NCBI GenBank assembly: GCA_021825585.1
Contig: JAKAGT010000013.1
Location: 1 to 64,000 of the forward strand
From: Bacteroidota bacterium
Lineage (GTDB): Bacteria > Bacteroidota > Ignavibacteria > Kryptoniales > JAKASW01
Length of the DNA: 64,000 nt
Reading direction: 5' to 3'
Below are positions 33,789 to 44,400 of the stretch, one piece after another. Position 1 is the first letter of the stretch, and each line of letters opens with the position of its first letter. The position numbers were made by a program, and so were the translations under genes. The notes beneath the pieces were generated by a model. The model was not told where the DNA came from. It was given only the letters and a program-made list of their open reading frames with translations, and ran no database searches.

Positions 33789-36196
33789 TTCTTTTTCGTC
33801 CGGTTGGTGTTCTTCTTTCCCGAGGCACCGTCAAAAACATGCTTCACCGCATCTTCGATCTTCTCGACCGGGACGACTGTGATCCCCTCCTTCAGCTTCT
33901 CGGGCATCTCGCTCAAATCCCTCATGTTCTCTTTCGGGATGATGACCTTCTTCAACCCGTATCTCTTCGCGGCGAGCAGCTTCTCCATTAATCCACCGAT
34001 AGGGAGAACTTCTCCGTTCAGGTTTATTTCGCCTGTCATCGCCACATCGGTTCTGATGGGCTTCCTGCCTGCGGCCGAGATGAGAGCTATTGCCATCGTT
34101 ATGCCTGCGGAAGGGCCGTCCTTCGGAGTTGCTCCTTCGGGAACATGGATATGAATTTCTCTCCTCTTGTAGAAGTTCCTGGGTATTCCGAATCGCTCAG
34201 CGTTGGCCCGAACGTATGTCAGCGCCGCCCTCCCGGACTCCTGCATAACGTTTCCGAGGCGGCCGGTAAGCTGCAATCTCTCCGGTCCTTCTATCAATGT
34301 CGCCTCAATGTTTAAAATATCGCCACCTCCGGAGGTCCAGGCAAGCCCGAGAGCCACACCTACGCGGCTTTTTTCGCTTATATGTTTGGAATGAAACCTC
34401 GGAACACCAAGGAATTCTTCCACCCTGGCATCGTCGACGACAATAGGCACAAACTTCTTTGACTTACCGTTTCCCCTGTTTACAATCTCTTTCGCAATCT
34501 TCCTGCATATGCCGGCGACGGAGCGTTCGAGGTTTCTGACTCCCGCCTCCCAGGTATACTCCCGGATCATCTTCATGAGCGCCGAATCTTCCCATCGCAC
34601 ATACTTCTCATCGATGCCGTGGACCTTCAACTGCTTCGGGATAATGTGGCGTTTCACGATCTCTATCTTGTCGTAATCCAGATATCCGGGAAGTTCTATT
34701 ACCTCCATCCTATCCTCGAGCGGCTCGGGAATATTCTCGCGGACGTTCGCAGTCGTGATGAAGAAAACCTTTGACAGATCGTAGTCCACCTCCAGATAGT
34801 GATCCTGGAACGCATGGTTCTGCTCCGGATCAAGGACTTCAAGGAGCGCCGCAGCCGGGTCGCCGTGAAAATCAAACGCGAGCTTGTCGACTTCATCGAG
34901 AAGTACGACGGGATTCACGACTCCGGCCTTCTTCATAGCCTGGATGATCCTGCCGGGAAGTGAACCGACGTAAGTCCTTCGATGGCCCCGAATCTCCGCC
35001 TCGTCTCTGATCCCTCCAAGAGAGAGTCGGACAAATTTCCTTCCGAGTGCGCGGGCGATCGACTTTGCCAGGGAGGTTTTGCCGACCCCGGGAGGGCCCA
35101 CAAAGCATAAAATCTGCGAGCGCATCTCCTTCACCAGACTCAGGACGGCCATCTGCTCGACAATTCTCTCCTTCGCCTTCTCCAACCCGTAATGGTCCTC
35201 GTCCAGTATTTCCTTTACATGTTTGACGTCGAGATTATCGTGCGTCTTCTTGTACCACGGCACATCGAGAAGCCAGTCGAGGTAGTTGCGTATAACCGTA
35301 GCCTCCGGAGAGAATGCCTGCGTCCTCTTCAGCTTGTCGAGCTCATCGACCGCCTTCGCCTTGGCTGGTTCCGGGAGCCGTGCCGCCTCGATCTTCTCTT
35401 TCAATACGGCGAACTCGCTTGTCGGGCTGTCGTCGCCCACTTCATCCTGCATGATCCTTATCTGTTCCTGCAGGTAATATTTCCTCTGATTCTTCTGGAT
35501 GCTGTCCTGTACTTTATCGTCTATTTCCTGTTCTATCTTCAGGATGTTTATCTCTTCTGTAAGAAGCCTTATCATTTTTTCGTACTGGGACTCCAGTGAC
35601 TTCACGCTGAAAATCTCTATCTTGTCCGGAACGGACAGATCCATATTGGCAAGGATATAATAGAACTTGCGATCCGGTTCGTCGACATTCTCGAAAGACA
35701 TTATGGTCTCGAGCGGAATGTCCCGGCTGTTCCTGACGTACTCGCGGAAGAGCTGCCCCGCGTGCTTCATGTAAGCTTCAAGCTCAACATTCTTCTTGGA
35801 GGTATACAGATTCGGGCTGTATTCACCGTGGAGAATCTTCTTCTCTTCGTAATACTTCTTCACAAAAGCCTGTGCAACGCCGTCGACGAGGACTTTCAAA
35901 AGCCCGTTGGGGAGCTTAAGCACCTGCAGGATTCTGGCCACCGTCCCAACCTTGTAGAGCTCATCCCTGGTGGGATCTTCGAGCATGCTGTCCTTCTGCG
36001 CCACAAGCAATATGAACTTGTCGGACTTCGCGGCCAGCTCGACCGCTTCGACGGACTGTTCCCTGCCGACGAGGATGGGGAAAAGCATATATGGAAGAAC
36101 CAGCGAATCCCTTAGCGGAAGTACCGGCAGGCGAGTAGGGATATCTTCAACATTCTTTATGTCACTCACTTGTTCAAGTTCGTCAAAAGCGCTCAA
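33785..36196 (-). CDS. lon: ATP-dependent protease Lon, copy 1
   Basis: An 803-residue LonA-type protease. The N-terminal substrate-binding domain starts at PVLPLRDSLVLPYM, a helical bundle follows, then the AAA+ module with Walker A GPPGVGKTSLAKS, Walker B VVLLDEVDK and sensor motifs. The C-terminal protease domain has the Ser-Lys dyad: Ser696 in KDGPSAG and Lys739 in GGLMEKLLAA, the standard 43-residue spacing. The acidic N-terminus and Lys-rich C-terminal tail are copy-specific. It heads the operon with dnaX. A second, diverged lon lies at 58557-60971. Confidence 0.96.
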   Translation of the reverse strand: MSAFDELEQVSDIKNVEDIPTRLPVLPLRDSLVLPYMLFPILVGREQSVEAVELAAKSDKFILLVAQKDSMLEDPTRDELYKVGTVARILQVLKLPNGLLKVLVDGVAQAFVKKYYEEKKILHGEYSPNLYTSKKNVELEAYMKHAGQLFREYVRNSRDIPLETIMSFENVDEPDRKFYYILANMDLSVPDKIEIFSVKSLESQYEKMIRLLTEEINILKIEQEIDDKVQDSIQKNQRKYYLQEQIRIMQDEVGDDSPTSEFAVLKEKIEAARLPEPAKAKAVDELDKLKRTQAFSPEATVIRNYLDWLLDVPWYKKTHDNLDVKHVKEILDEDHYGLEKAKERIVEQMAVLSLVKEMRSQILCFVGPPGVGKTSLAKSIARALGRKFVRLSLGGIRDEAEIRGHRRTYVGSLPGRIIQAMKKAGVVNPVVLLDEVDKLAFDFHGDPAAALLEVLDPEQNHAFQDHYLEVDYDLSKVFFITTANVRENIPEPLEDRMEVIELPGYLDYDKIEIVKRHIIPKQLKVHGIDEKYVRWEDSALMKMIREYTWEAGVRNLERSVAGICRKIAKEIVNRGNGKSKKFVPIVVDDARVEEFLGVPRFHSKHISEKSRVGVALGLAWTSGGGDILNIEATLIEGPERLQLTGRLGNVMQESGRAALTYVRANAERFGIPRNFYKRREIHIHVPEGATPKDGPSAGITMAIALISAAGRKPIRTDVAMTGEINLNGEVLPIGGLMEKLLAAKRYGLKKVIIPKENMRDLSEMPEKLKEGITVVPVEKIEDAVKHVFDGASGKKNTNRTKKK

Positions 36197-36512
36197 AATT
36201 TACTCCGTAGAAAAAGAATTGATTGGGATTCGATCACGAAAATATAGCAGAGTCAGCAGGGTTAAACAAGGCGGCGTGTGTCTCCTGCCGGCCCATCTAT
36301 CATGGAAAGAAGCGGGGCTGCGTACTCATCCTTTATAACCAGACCTCACTTTGTTCAGTGCACTTTTGCATTCTGCCGGACAAATCGGGCGAACAGGATA
36401 ACAGAAGGGACCAGTCTTACGCAACAGTCATCGGCTCAATTCTCATGGTAACAAGAGTGGCTTTGAACTTTCAATCCACGCTGAGTACCTTTTTGAAGCA
36501 ATGTCCACAAGA

Positions 36513-36590
36513 TTAAGGCGAGCTCCGCAAGGCAGCTCGACGAAGCGAGTCGTTCCCGAAGCCTCTTGCCTTAGGATTGAAATTTCGGCC
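36513..36590 (+). ncRNA. Structured leader of the malic enzyme gene (unassigned)
   Basis: Several nested inverted repeats lie 50-130 bases before the maeB start. GAGCT/AGCTC encloses CCGCAAGGC, an adjacent CGAC/GTCG encloses GAAGCGA (alternative CTCG/CGAG), and an outer AAGGC/GCCTT spans them. The mutually exclusive pairings suggest a folded leader or attenuator. It matches no riboswitch class I can recognise. The remaining part of the 443-base gap from 36197 holds no gene. Confidence 0.3.
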
Positions 36591-36639
36591 TGCACCGATA
36601 AAGGCATGGCCCCGGGCGATATCTAGAAAGGAGTATTAA

Positions 36640-38910
36640 ATGAAAATTCGATTAGAAGAGGCCCTTCAGTACCACTCCTCTGGTAGAAGGGGAAAAGTTG
36701 AAGTTGTCCCGACAAAACCGTGCGTAACTCAGCGAGATTTATCACTCGCCTACACACCCGGGGTGGCCGAAGTGTGCAGAATCATCGACAAAGATCCCGA
36801 AGCAGCCTATGAATACACATCCAAGGCCAACCTGGTGGCGGTGCTCTCAAACGGCACGGCAGTCCTCGGGCTCGGGAATATCGGTCCACTTGCGGGAAAA
36901 CCGGTAATGGAAGGCAAGGGGGTTCTGTTCAAGAGGTTTGCAGACATCGATGTATTTGACATCGAAATTAACGCGAAGACACCTGAAGAGATCGTCGCCG
37001 TGGCGAAAGCACTCGAACCAACGTTCGGCGGAATAAACCTGGAAGACATCAAGGCGCCGGATTGCTTTTATGTAGAGGAGAAGCTCAAAGAGACCATGAA
37101 TATTCCCGTGTTCCACGATGACCAGCACGGAACCGCCATCATCAGCTCGGCCGCCCTCCTTAATGCTCTCGAGGTGGCGAAGAAGGACATATCGAAAGTC
37201 AGGATAGTAGTAAACGGTGCGGGGGCAGCGGCGATTGCCTGCACAAAACTGTACATAAAGCTCGGGGCGAAGCTCGAAAACGTCATCATGTGCGATTCGA
37301 AGGGGGTCATCTACAAGGGAAGAACCAATGCAATGAACCCTTACAAGGAGGAGTTCGCTCAGCCGACGGAACTGCGCACCCTTCCGCAGGCGATGGTAGG
37401 AGCGGATGTGTTCGTCGGACTTTCCGTGGCAAACGTCGTCACGAAAGAGATGGTTCGTTCCATGGCCGCAAATCCAATAGTCTTTGCAATGGCAAATCCC
37501 GACCCGGAAATAGCCTACGAGGAGGCTGTGGAGGCGCGCGGGGATGTGATAATGGCCACCGGAAGAAGCGACTACCCGAACCAGGTAAACAATGTGCTCG
37601 GTTTCCCTTTTATATTCAGGGGCGCTCTTGACGTTCGTGCGCGGACAATCAACGACGAAATGAAAATAGCGGCCGTGAGGGCACTTGCCAGGCTGGCCAA
37701 GGAAGCGGTACCGGATTCCGTCAAGAGGGCCTATGGAGGCATAGAACTCGAGTTTGGAAAAGACTACATCATCCCAAAACCGTTTGATCCGAGAGTGATT
37801 ACATGGGTTGCACCCGCCGTTGCCAGGGCCGCGATAGAAACTGGCGTGGCGAGGATCGAAATCAAAGACTGGGACAAATATGAGGACCAGCTGAAGGAAA
37901 GAATGGGCATCACGCGTGAGATAGTCAGGACCGCAATATCGAAGTCTCAAAAGAGCGGAAGGAGAATAGTGTTCCCCGAAGGCGAAGAGACCAAGATACT
38001 CCATGCGGCCCAGGTCATAGTGGACGAACAAATCGCAAGCCCCGTCCTCCTCGGCAGGAAATCTCATATCGAGATGAAGGCGCACGAGATGAAAATCGAC
38101 CTGGAGGGTATCGAGATAATCGATCCGACAAACTTCCCTAAGAGGGAAGAATATGTGGAGAAGCTCTTCCAGATGCGCCACAGGAAAGGAATGACGCGTG
38201 CTGAAGCCGGCAGGTTCGTGGAAAGGCCCAATTATCTGGGCGCTATGATGGTACACATGAACGACGCTGACGGCCTGGTATCGGGATTGACACAGTCTTA
38301 TCCCAACACAATAAGACCAGCGCTTCAGGTTATAGGCATGGCAGAGGGTCGCAACCGGGTAGCAGGACTGTACATCGTCATGACGAAGCGCGACACCTAC
38401 TTCTTCGCGGACACTACGGTGAACGTCGACCCGACCGCGGCGGAACTTGCCGAGATTGCCATCATGACCGCGGAAGTCGTCCAGCGCTTCAACATCACTC
38501 CGAGAGTCGCTATGCTTTCATTCAGCAATTTCGGCAACACCCGCCTGCCGCAGTCAATCAAAGTTCAGGAAGCGGTGGAAATAGCCCACAGGCTGGCACC
38601 GAACCTGATAATCGACGGCGAGGTCCAGGCAGATGTCGCACTTTCTCCGGATGAGCTCGAAGAGGTTTACCCGTTTTCGAGCCTGAGGAACGGCGTGAAT
38701 ACTCTGATATTCCCCGACCTCAATGCGGGCAATATAGCTTACAAGCTCATGGGTAAAATCGGGGGCGCCTCTCTTCTCGGTCCTATCCTTATGGGAATGA
38801 AGAAACCAGTCCACGTCCTCCAGCAGGGTTGCGACGTGGACGCCATCGTAAACATCGCGGCCGTTTGTGCAGTGGAAGCCATAGACAAACAGCGTAATAG
38901 CGGCAAATAG
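36640..38910 (+). CDS. maeB: Malic enzyme with C-terminal phosphotransacetylase-like domain
   Basis: This 756-residue protein has the MaeB layout. The malic enzyme part (about 1-420) decarboxylates malate to pyruvate with NAD(P). It shows the YTPGVAEVC start, the metal-binding ED-x-KAPDCF region, [11 protein letters not shown] and the Rossmann [12 protein letters not shown] phosphate acetyl/butyryltransferase-like domain (about 430-756, starting at [12 protein letters not shown]) follows; in MaeB proteins it is usually regulatory and binds acetyl-CoA. An AGAAAGGAG site precedes the ATG. It is monocistronic, with a leader structure upstream and a clear terminator downstream. With ackA elsewhere in the window it belongs to the C3/C2 branch of central metabolism. 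Confidence 0.95.
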   Translation: MKIRLEEALQYHSSGRRGKVEVVPTKPCVTQRDLSLAYTPGVAEVCRIIDKDPEAAYEYTSKANLVAVLSNGTAVLGLGNIGPLAGKPVMEGKGVLFKRFADIDVFDIEINAKTPEEIVAVAKALEPTFGGINLEDIKAPDCFYVEEKLKETMNIPVFHDDQHGTAIISSAALLNALEVAKKDISKVRIVVNGAGAAAIACTKLYIKLGAKLENVIMCDSKGVIYKGRTNAMNPYKEEFAQPTELRTLPQAMVGADVFVGLSVANVVTKEMVRSMAANPIVFAMANPDPEIAYEEAVEARGDVIMATGRSDYPNQVNNVLGFPFIFRGALDVRARTINDEMKIAAVRALARLAKEAVPDSVKRAYGGIELEFGKDYIIPKPFDPRVITWVAPAVARAAIETGVARIEIKDWDKYEDQLKERMGITREIVRTAISKSQKSGRRIVFPEGEETKILHAAQVIVDEQIASPVLLGRKSHIEMKAHEMKIDLEGIEIIDPTNFPKREEYVEKLFQMRHRKGMTRAEAGRFVERPNYLGAMMVHMNDADGLVSGLTQSYPNTIRPALQVIGMAEGRNRVAGLYIVMTKRDTYFFADTTVNVDPTAAELAEIAIMTAEVVQRFNITPRVAMLSFSNFGNTRLPQSIKVQEAVEIAHRLAPNLIIDGEVQADVALSPDELEEVYPFSSLRNGVNTLIFPDLNAGNIAYKLMGKIGGASLLGPILMGMKKPVHVLQQGCDVDAIVNIAAVCAVEAIDKQRNSGK

Positions 38911-38930
38911 CCGATTTTCAGCTCTTATCA

Positions 38931-38982
38931 GAGGCCTTCGTTGTCCTGAAGTTTCATCGTTAGGGCATCGAAGGCCTTTTTT
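38931..38982 (+). terminator. Rho-independent terminator of maeB
   Basis: AGGCCTTCG (38932-38940) pairs with CGAAGGCCT (38969-38977) and is followed by a run of T, about 20 bases after the maeB stop. The loop is 28 bases long and may fold further. Confidence 0.8.
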
Positions 38983-39273
38983 ATCCATGGGACAGGTTTA
39001 ACACGGGCTTGGGCCAGGCGAAGCCTTCCCGCCTGCCACCGAAAATGATTGAGCCAAGCAGGCATCTTGACTCAGTCCCATTCAACCCATATATTAAGAT
39101 AAAAAAGTCCGATATTATTCGAGAGACAATTGAAAATCATCTTCGCGTTAATCAGTCAACCGACGGAGATAGTCTGCAACTCCAGGATGAGATTGGGATA
39201 TAACGGATTTTGCCTTAGATTCTCTCTCGAGGAATCACGGGAATCGATTTCCAAATAAACAGGAGGTGTATAG
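38983..39273. other. Intergenic region with a small hairpin
   Basis: The stretch ahead of the hemerythrin gene contains CAGGCG/CGCCTG (39015-39020 and 39030-39035) and is otherwise AT-rich promoter-like sequence. A weak TTGA...TCAA half-site pair near 39127-39160 is too imperfect to call an FNR site. Confidence 0.3.
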
Positions 39274-40140
39274 ATGGGACCGCTCGAAAAGCTCCATATT
39301 CATCATGAAAAGCTGATAAGCACGATCAAGTCATTGGCTGAAAGGGCGACGAAGAATCCGGCCGATACTTCACTGCTCCTAGCCTATTGCAACGAATACC
39401 TGGTATCACACGCCGAGGCGGAAGAGGTAACGTTGTATACGGTTGATGACGATCCGAATTTCGTAAACAACATGATTCACGAACATAAAGAGATCAAACA
39501 TTCTCTCGACGTGATCGATGCCGCCTTCTCACGCGGAGAAGCAGGCACACTGACTGCGGAGATTCATAACTTCTTAGCCCTGCTGAACAAGCATTTCGGA
39601 GAAGAAGAAAACACGCTGATGCCGCGGATCAGCAAGAAAATTACCGAGGAGGAGCTGGAATCTCTTATCGGTGAAGCTCACCAGATAGAAGCGGAAAAGA
39701 AAAAATCAGACGTGTGGTCGCTCTTCGAGTACGACCACAAAAGAATTGATCTCAATTTATCGCAAATAAAGAGTTCGAAGGGAGACCCGGGGAAGTCTGC
39801 GGAATACTATTCCATAATGAGGACACAGCTTCTTAATCATATCGAGCTGGAAGAAACCATCCTTTTCCCGGCCTTCGGTGAGCACACAACCCCCGACCAC
39901 TTGGGACCGGTGAACGTCATGATCCAGGAACACCAGATCATAACCTCGTACCTTCCCTCTCCCTCTGACAAGGACGGCGTAACAAGGGCGTTCGATGTTC
40001 TTCACGAGCTGATTGGGAAACTAACCGTTCACAACAAGAAGGAGGAGTTGATACTCTACCCGATGATAAACCGTGAACTGCCCCGGGGAGAGAAGGAGAA
40101 AGTTTTCAAGGAGTGCCTGGATAGGTTTATGAAAGTCTGA
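39274..40140 (+). CDS. Tandem hemerythrin-like (HHE) domain protein
   Basis: The 288-residue cytoplasmic protein has two HHE cation-binding domains, about 1-135 and 145-285. Each shows helices carrying spaced His and Glu: LHIHHEKL, SHAEAEE, IHEHKEIKH and HFGEEENTLMPRI in the first; FEYDHKRID, NHIELEETILFPAF, IQEHQ and HNKKEELILYPMI in the second. Both diiron ligand sets look largely complete. Such proteins bind oxygen or nitric oxide or act in iron-sulfur repair. AGGAGGT lies six bases before the ATG. It converges with the PAS-domain gene across a shared hairpin. Confidence 0.85.
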   Translation: MGPLEKLHIHHEKLISTIKSLAERATKNPADTSLLLAYCNEYLVSHAEAEEVTLYTVDDDPNFVNNMIHEHKEIKHSLDVIDAAFSRGEAGTLTAEIHNFLALLNKHFGEEENTLMPRISKKITEEELESLIGEAHQIEAEKKKSDVWSLFEYDHKRIDLNLSQIKSSKGDPGKSAEYYSIMRTQLLNHIELEETILFPAFGEHTTPDHLGPVNVMIQEHQIITSYLPSPSDKDGVTRAFDVLHELIGKLTVHNKKEELILYPMINRELPRGEKEKVFKECLDRFMKV

Positions 40141-40158
40141 CAGGCCGTCAGTGCGACT

Positions 40159-40185
40159 CTGCCTGCGAAGCGTGTTCGCAGGCAG
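40159..40185. terminator. Bidirectional hairpin between convergent genes
   Basis: A perfect 11-bp stem, CTGCCTGCGAA (40159-40169) and TTCGCAGGCAG (40175-40185), around a five-base loop lies between the hemerythrin stop (40140) and the PAS gene stop (40194). Position and stability fit a shared terminator, although T tracts are missing. Confidence 0.55.
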
Positions 40186-40193
40186 GAGACTAG

Positions 40194-40646
40194 CTACGAC
40201 CTCAATGCTCTCGCACGGAGCTCGGTGATTTCCCGCTGCAGCGCCTCCAGCTGGTTATAGAGGTCGATCAGATGTTCATACATATGGTTCTCCAGGATTC
40301 GCAACTGTGAAATATCATCGAACTGGAAGACGATCCCGCCTTCGTCGCCGTTCATCTGGTAAGCCACAACTCTGTAGTATTTCTCGACGCCTCTCTGCTT
40401 GAGGGTCCCTACACTTCCACCCTGAATCTTGCACTCCGACGCCATATGATCGAATCCCGGAGAGTCCTCGTGCTGCAAAAATTCGTCCACCTCGATCTTC
40501 TCACCGGGTCTCAAAATCAGAGGAAGAGTCTCTACCGCGTATTCGTTAGCGTAAATTAGTGTCAGGTCCGAATCCGTGATAAGAAGCGGGACTTTGACCT
40601 TCTGAAGAACCTTGAACGAATCGAATGTGATATTTTCTTTAGCCAC
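40194..40646 (-). CDS. Small PAS-domain protein with C-terminal coiled coil
   Basis: This 150-residue protein consists of one PAS-like fold (LLITDSDLTLIYANEYAVETLP at its start, ending at GIVFQFDDISQLR) and a helical tail with heptad character (MYEHLIDLYNQLEALQREIT). It has no output domain, so it probably acts as a sensor or adaptor binding a separate partner through the tail. It faces the double-hemerythrin gene, which may indicate shared redox sensing, but that is inference. Confidence 0.75.
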   Translation of the reverse strand: MAKENITFDSFKVLQKVKVPLLITDSDLTLIYANEYAVETLPLILRPGEKIEVDEFLQHEDSPGFDHMASECKIQGGSVGTLKQRGVEKYYRVVAYQMNGDEGGIVFQFDDISQLRILENHMYEHLIDLYNQLEALQREITELRARALRS

Positions 40647-40816
40647 GTCGCATCATCCTTGCAACTCTGCCGACCCCTCCGCATCTCAGGGGCAGCAATT
40701 GTCCGGTGCCGTTCGTACTTAACGAACCGGAATAGTTAAGTATTCTTAAGTGCTCTGCACGTCGTCCATACAAAAGGGGCAACGCTGTAACATGAATTTA
40801 CCGAAGAAGATATTTC

Positions 40817-41176
40817 TCAGCTGCCGAGATAGATTATCTCGACACGCTTGACATCTCGCAGCTCTTTTGCCGTGATGGTTCTCACACCGGGCTGTTGAAA
40901 GTTAATCTCGGCATGTTCGTCACCCTTGGTACGATCCAACCGGACCAGGACATTGCTTGAACCGCGGAGCGTAATCCCTGGTTCTGCCGATAGGACATTT
41001 CCTGTCGCTATCACTGAAGCATCTTTGAGGCTGACCGGAGAAAAGTCCACTTCCGGCGCAGGGATAACAGTGACCGAGACTGTAATCGCTGCAGCCACCT
41101 GGGCACTTGATGTCGAAGCAAAAAGCACCAAACCGGCGAAGGTCAAGAGCGGCAATATCTTCAACGTATGTTTCAT
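40817..41176 (-). CDS. Small secreted beta-rich protein at the end of the fimbrial cluster
   Basis: From the ATG at 41176 the product is 119 residues, with a signal peptide (MKHTLKILPLLTFAGLVLFAS, cleavage near Ser-Ala-Gln). The mature part is about 94 residues and starts AAAITVSVTVIPAPEVDFSP, the same Val/Thr-rich opening as the pilins at 46.9-48.5 kb. It may be a truncated or minor pilin subunit. It is 285 bases downstream of the usher gene and separated from it by a hairpin, so it may be transcribed at a lower level or independently. Not recognised as a named family. Confidence 0.6.
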   Translation of the reverse strand: MKHTLKILPLLTFAGLVLFASTSSAQVAAAITVSVTVIPAPEVDFSPVSLKDASVIATGNVLSAEPGITLRGSSNVLVRLDRTKGDEHAEINFQQPGVRTITAKELRDVKRVEIIYLGS

Positions 41177-41413
41177 TGTCTCTGAGCACAAAGCTTCTAA
41201 GACAATGCCAAACGAGTTTCATTAGACGAAAGAGCCGGCCGCCCCTATATTCTATTGATTCTACGTTAGTTACAGAGTCGCCCTTTAGCCAGGCGGCTTT
41301 TCTCAGACCCGCGTTCAGGTAACTCTTTCTCAATTACATGAAAAAATTACCTGCGAAGGATGGCACTTGGGTTGGGGCAGCGGTCTGATGAAGGCGGAAG
41401 TCTCTTGATGGAG

Positions 41414-41452
41414 GAAACCTTCTTCGTCGGTATGGCCTTCGCCGAAGGTTTC
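41414..41452 (-). terminator. Hairpin after the usher gene
   Basis: GAAACCTTC (41414-41422) pairs with GAAGGTTTC (41444-41452), ten bases after the usher stop on the minus strand, with further pairing inside the loop. There is no T tract; it may be a terminator or an RNA-stability element before the small secreted gene. Confidence 0.4.
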
Positions 41453-41461
41453 GTTAATCTT

Positions 41462-44400
41462 TCAGGGGAGTGAGATCAGGCGGGATGATGAGTACCCCTC
41501 AAAAGCTTGGATCAGCTTCAGTGCTGCCGATGCTTCTGCTCTGGTCTGGTATGTCGGTGTAATTACCATGAATTTCATCGTCTCATTATCGAAGTCTATG
41601 AGTGCAGTAAGACCGGTACGTCTTTGAAATTCGGCGGCGAAGTTTACGGCAGAATTGTGATTCAAGAACGTCCCAAGGAGTACCGTGAACAGATCCTTTG
41701 TCCGTTCCAAACCATAAACCGTTACAAAAGCACCGCTGTATCCGGGAGTCTTCTTCAAAGTATCCGCTGCCTCCTCGCATTCTCTTCTGCTATTGAAGAG
41801 TCCTATCATTACCGAAAAAAGCTGCGTAGACCGTCCGAACTGAACAATAGACTGCATGCCGTTTTCCTTGAGAATCCTGCTTGAATATTCCTTGGCAGCA
41901 GTCATTGAATGGAAAGCGGCGACCTGGATCGAAAACAAATAGTTCGTCCCCTGGTCAGAGGATGACACGATAAATGCGTCCCTGTAACGAGTCTGTCTGA
42001 TGATTGTCCTAAGCACATTCAACGCCCCCTCCTTGCCGTCCATCCTCTTTGTTTGCACGACATACAAACCCAATTTGACGTTGAAGTGCGTTCCGAATTT
42101 CATACCGGTTCTTGCCCTCGCCTCTTCGGCAAATAGCGTGGCACGACCCCGGCTCTTGAAGGATCCTATCTGCACGGAGAACCGGGCAGGAATAACAACG
42201 GAACGTGTTGTCTGAGCCTGCGGCACAACTGCATTGCGAGCGGGGGATTTTCCCGCAGGCCGGGACGACTTGGCCGATGTTCTGATCAGAGTTTCAGCAG
42301 GCGGTTTTTCCTTAGACTGGGCGGATTCCTGAGGCTTCCTGTCCCTCAATATTATCTTGAGTCCTTCGACATAATCGCCGTTCTTCGTCGGCTTGACATC
42401 AAATAGCAGTTTGGCCGGATCCGAATAGACACCGAGAACTGCAAGCTGGCTGGAGTCCACATACGCCTCATACCTGCCCGGCGGAAGTCCCATATAATAG
42501 AAACTGCCGTCGTAGAAAACAGTGATACTCCTATTGAATTCTCCGGACACCGATTTTAATTCCAGGGTCAGTCCGGAAATCGCGGACAATTTCCCGTCTT
42601 GCGACTTCAGTACGTGGCCGTCAATTACTCCTCCGACAAAGAAAGGCACATCGATTTTCTTGTAAGAATCGGGATCCGTAATAAATGAGAATGAGCTCTT
42701 CTCCGGTATCCATAAAGGGTTTCTGATGGAGTTTATGTCTACATCTGCACTGTACTGAGTGTAAGGAAGGAGATTCCAGTCTCTAATGATCCCGTCATTC
42801 GATCTCTCCGTAGACACGGCTTGTCTCAAAGGGACGTTTCCTTCCCTTATGACCTTTTCTCCCTCGTCATATTTCCCGTTGCCGTTAGCGTCGACAAACA
42901 TTCTTATCGACGCAGCTGAATGCCCTACCCAGCCTAGATCGTTGAACAAGAACTTTCCGTAATTGCTGTCGAAACCAACGGAGCCGCTGACGTTCTCAGT
43001 ATAATATCCGGAGCGGTTGTGGAACTGCGCGGAGGTCGTGGACCGTGTGAACGGGAGGTCGGCTATGATTTGCAGATTGAAAGTCGTCGCCCTGTTTATG
43101 TAATCCCTTTCAGCTGAGAAGGCTATTTGTATGTACTGCTGAATATTCCTGGTGAGTTGAAATGAAATGTTGTCGAGAGAGTTCTTCAGTACACCGTATC
43201 TACCATTCACGTTGAGAAGTGTCCCGTTCAGTAGATTAAAAGGACCCTGCCTGAAGAAGAATGAGTAGAGTATCGTCCCGGTGAGACTGTAGCTATTATA
43301 GGTCGCGCTGCCATAATCGATGATCGATTTGAGATAACCGATCGATGCGTTGAGCTGCGACAGGCTCGTCGAAAAATAACCGGAATAGCTGAAAGATTTC
43401 TGACCCCCCATGAATTCCTGGGCGTTTCCAGCCATCCTGAAATTGAAATTGGTACTCCCGATTGAGAAGGGCAGGTATGCATCCGCCTGCGCCTGTTGGG
43501 TCTGCATGCTCGGGTTATAGAGCAAATTCTGACGGTACTGCGTATACATCACATCGAAGGCTGCCTGGGACGCGTATAGGGCGTTGAAGGTTGACCTGTA
43601 GAACGCAGACGGAGCGGCGTCGATGCTCATCGTGTACTCCGATCCCAGCCTCAGATATAGCGAGTTATAGAGGAGTGGCTTTGAAAAGAGCGGGCTGTCC
43701 AGATAGTCCATTCCGATCTTGTCGCTCATCCAGTCAGTTACCCCAAACGCGACATTTCCCGATAAGAAATTATAGTCAGTGTTGTTCAGTTTTCCGCCGC
43801 TGATGGTGTAGTTGACTTGTCCGGCCGGAACGAAGGAAAAGGGTATCTGCAGTCTTCTGTCCGTCTCATTGAATTCCCCGTTCGGGCCGTAGTACTTAAG
43901 CTGTATGAACGAAGTCCCGTATACCAGAGGGATAGAGAATTCGGCTTTTCCCTGCGCATCAGCGCGCTTGTAGCCGACGAATTGACCGTTCACATAGAGA
44001 TCAACGTCCCAGTTAGGGCTTGTTTGAGCTCTTACTGTATACTCCCCGAAAAGCGTTCTGACGGCAAGGGGTTCATTGGATATCTGTGCGCCGCGGTATC
44101 CGTACGATGTCAAGCCGTCCGAGGAAAGGTTTCCAAGTGCGGCGTATGTTAAGTAAACCGAAGAATCGACGGCGTACTTCCAGCTGAAGGTGCTCGAGTA
44201 GATGCTCGAAGTGTTCCCCACGAAGGCACCAAGCACGCTACCCTGAGTCTCGCCTCCGAGAATCTCTGCGCCACCGGTAAGCTCGTAATTATAATTCGAC
44301 CGTCCCGCGCCATCATAGGCCGACAACGAATAATTAAGCACGCCGCCATTCAATAGATTCCTTTTTCTCGGGAAGGCCAGCGGTGCCTGGAGCAAGTTCC

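Noticed and set aside
36847-38256. Long minus-strand frame of 469 codons
   Set aside because: It is antisense to the malic enzyme gene, whose motifs are complete, and its translation is rich in His, Arg and Cys without any domain.
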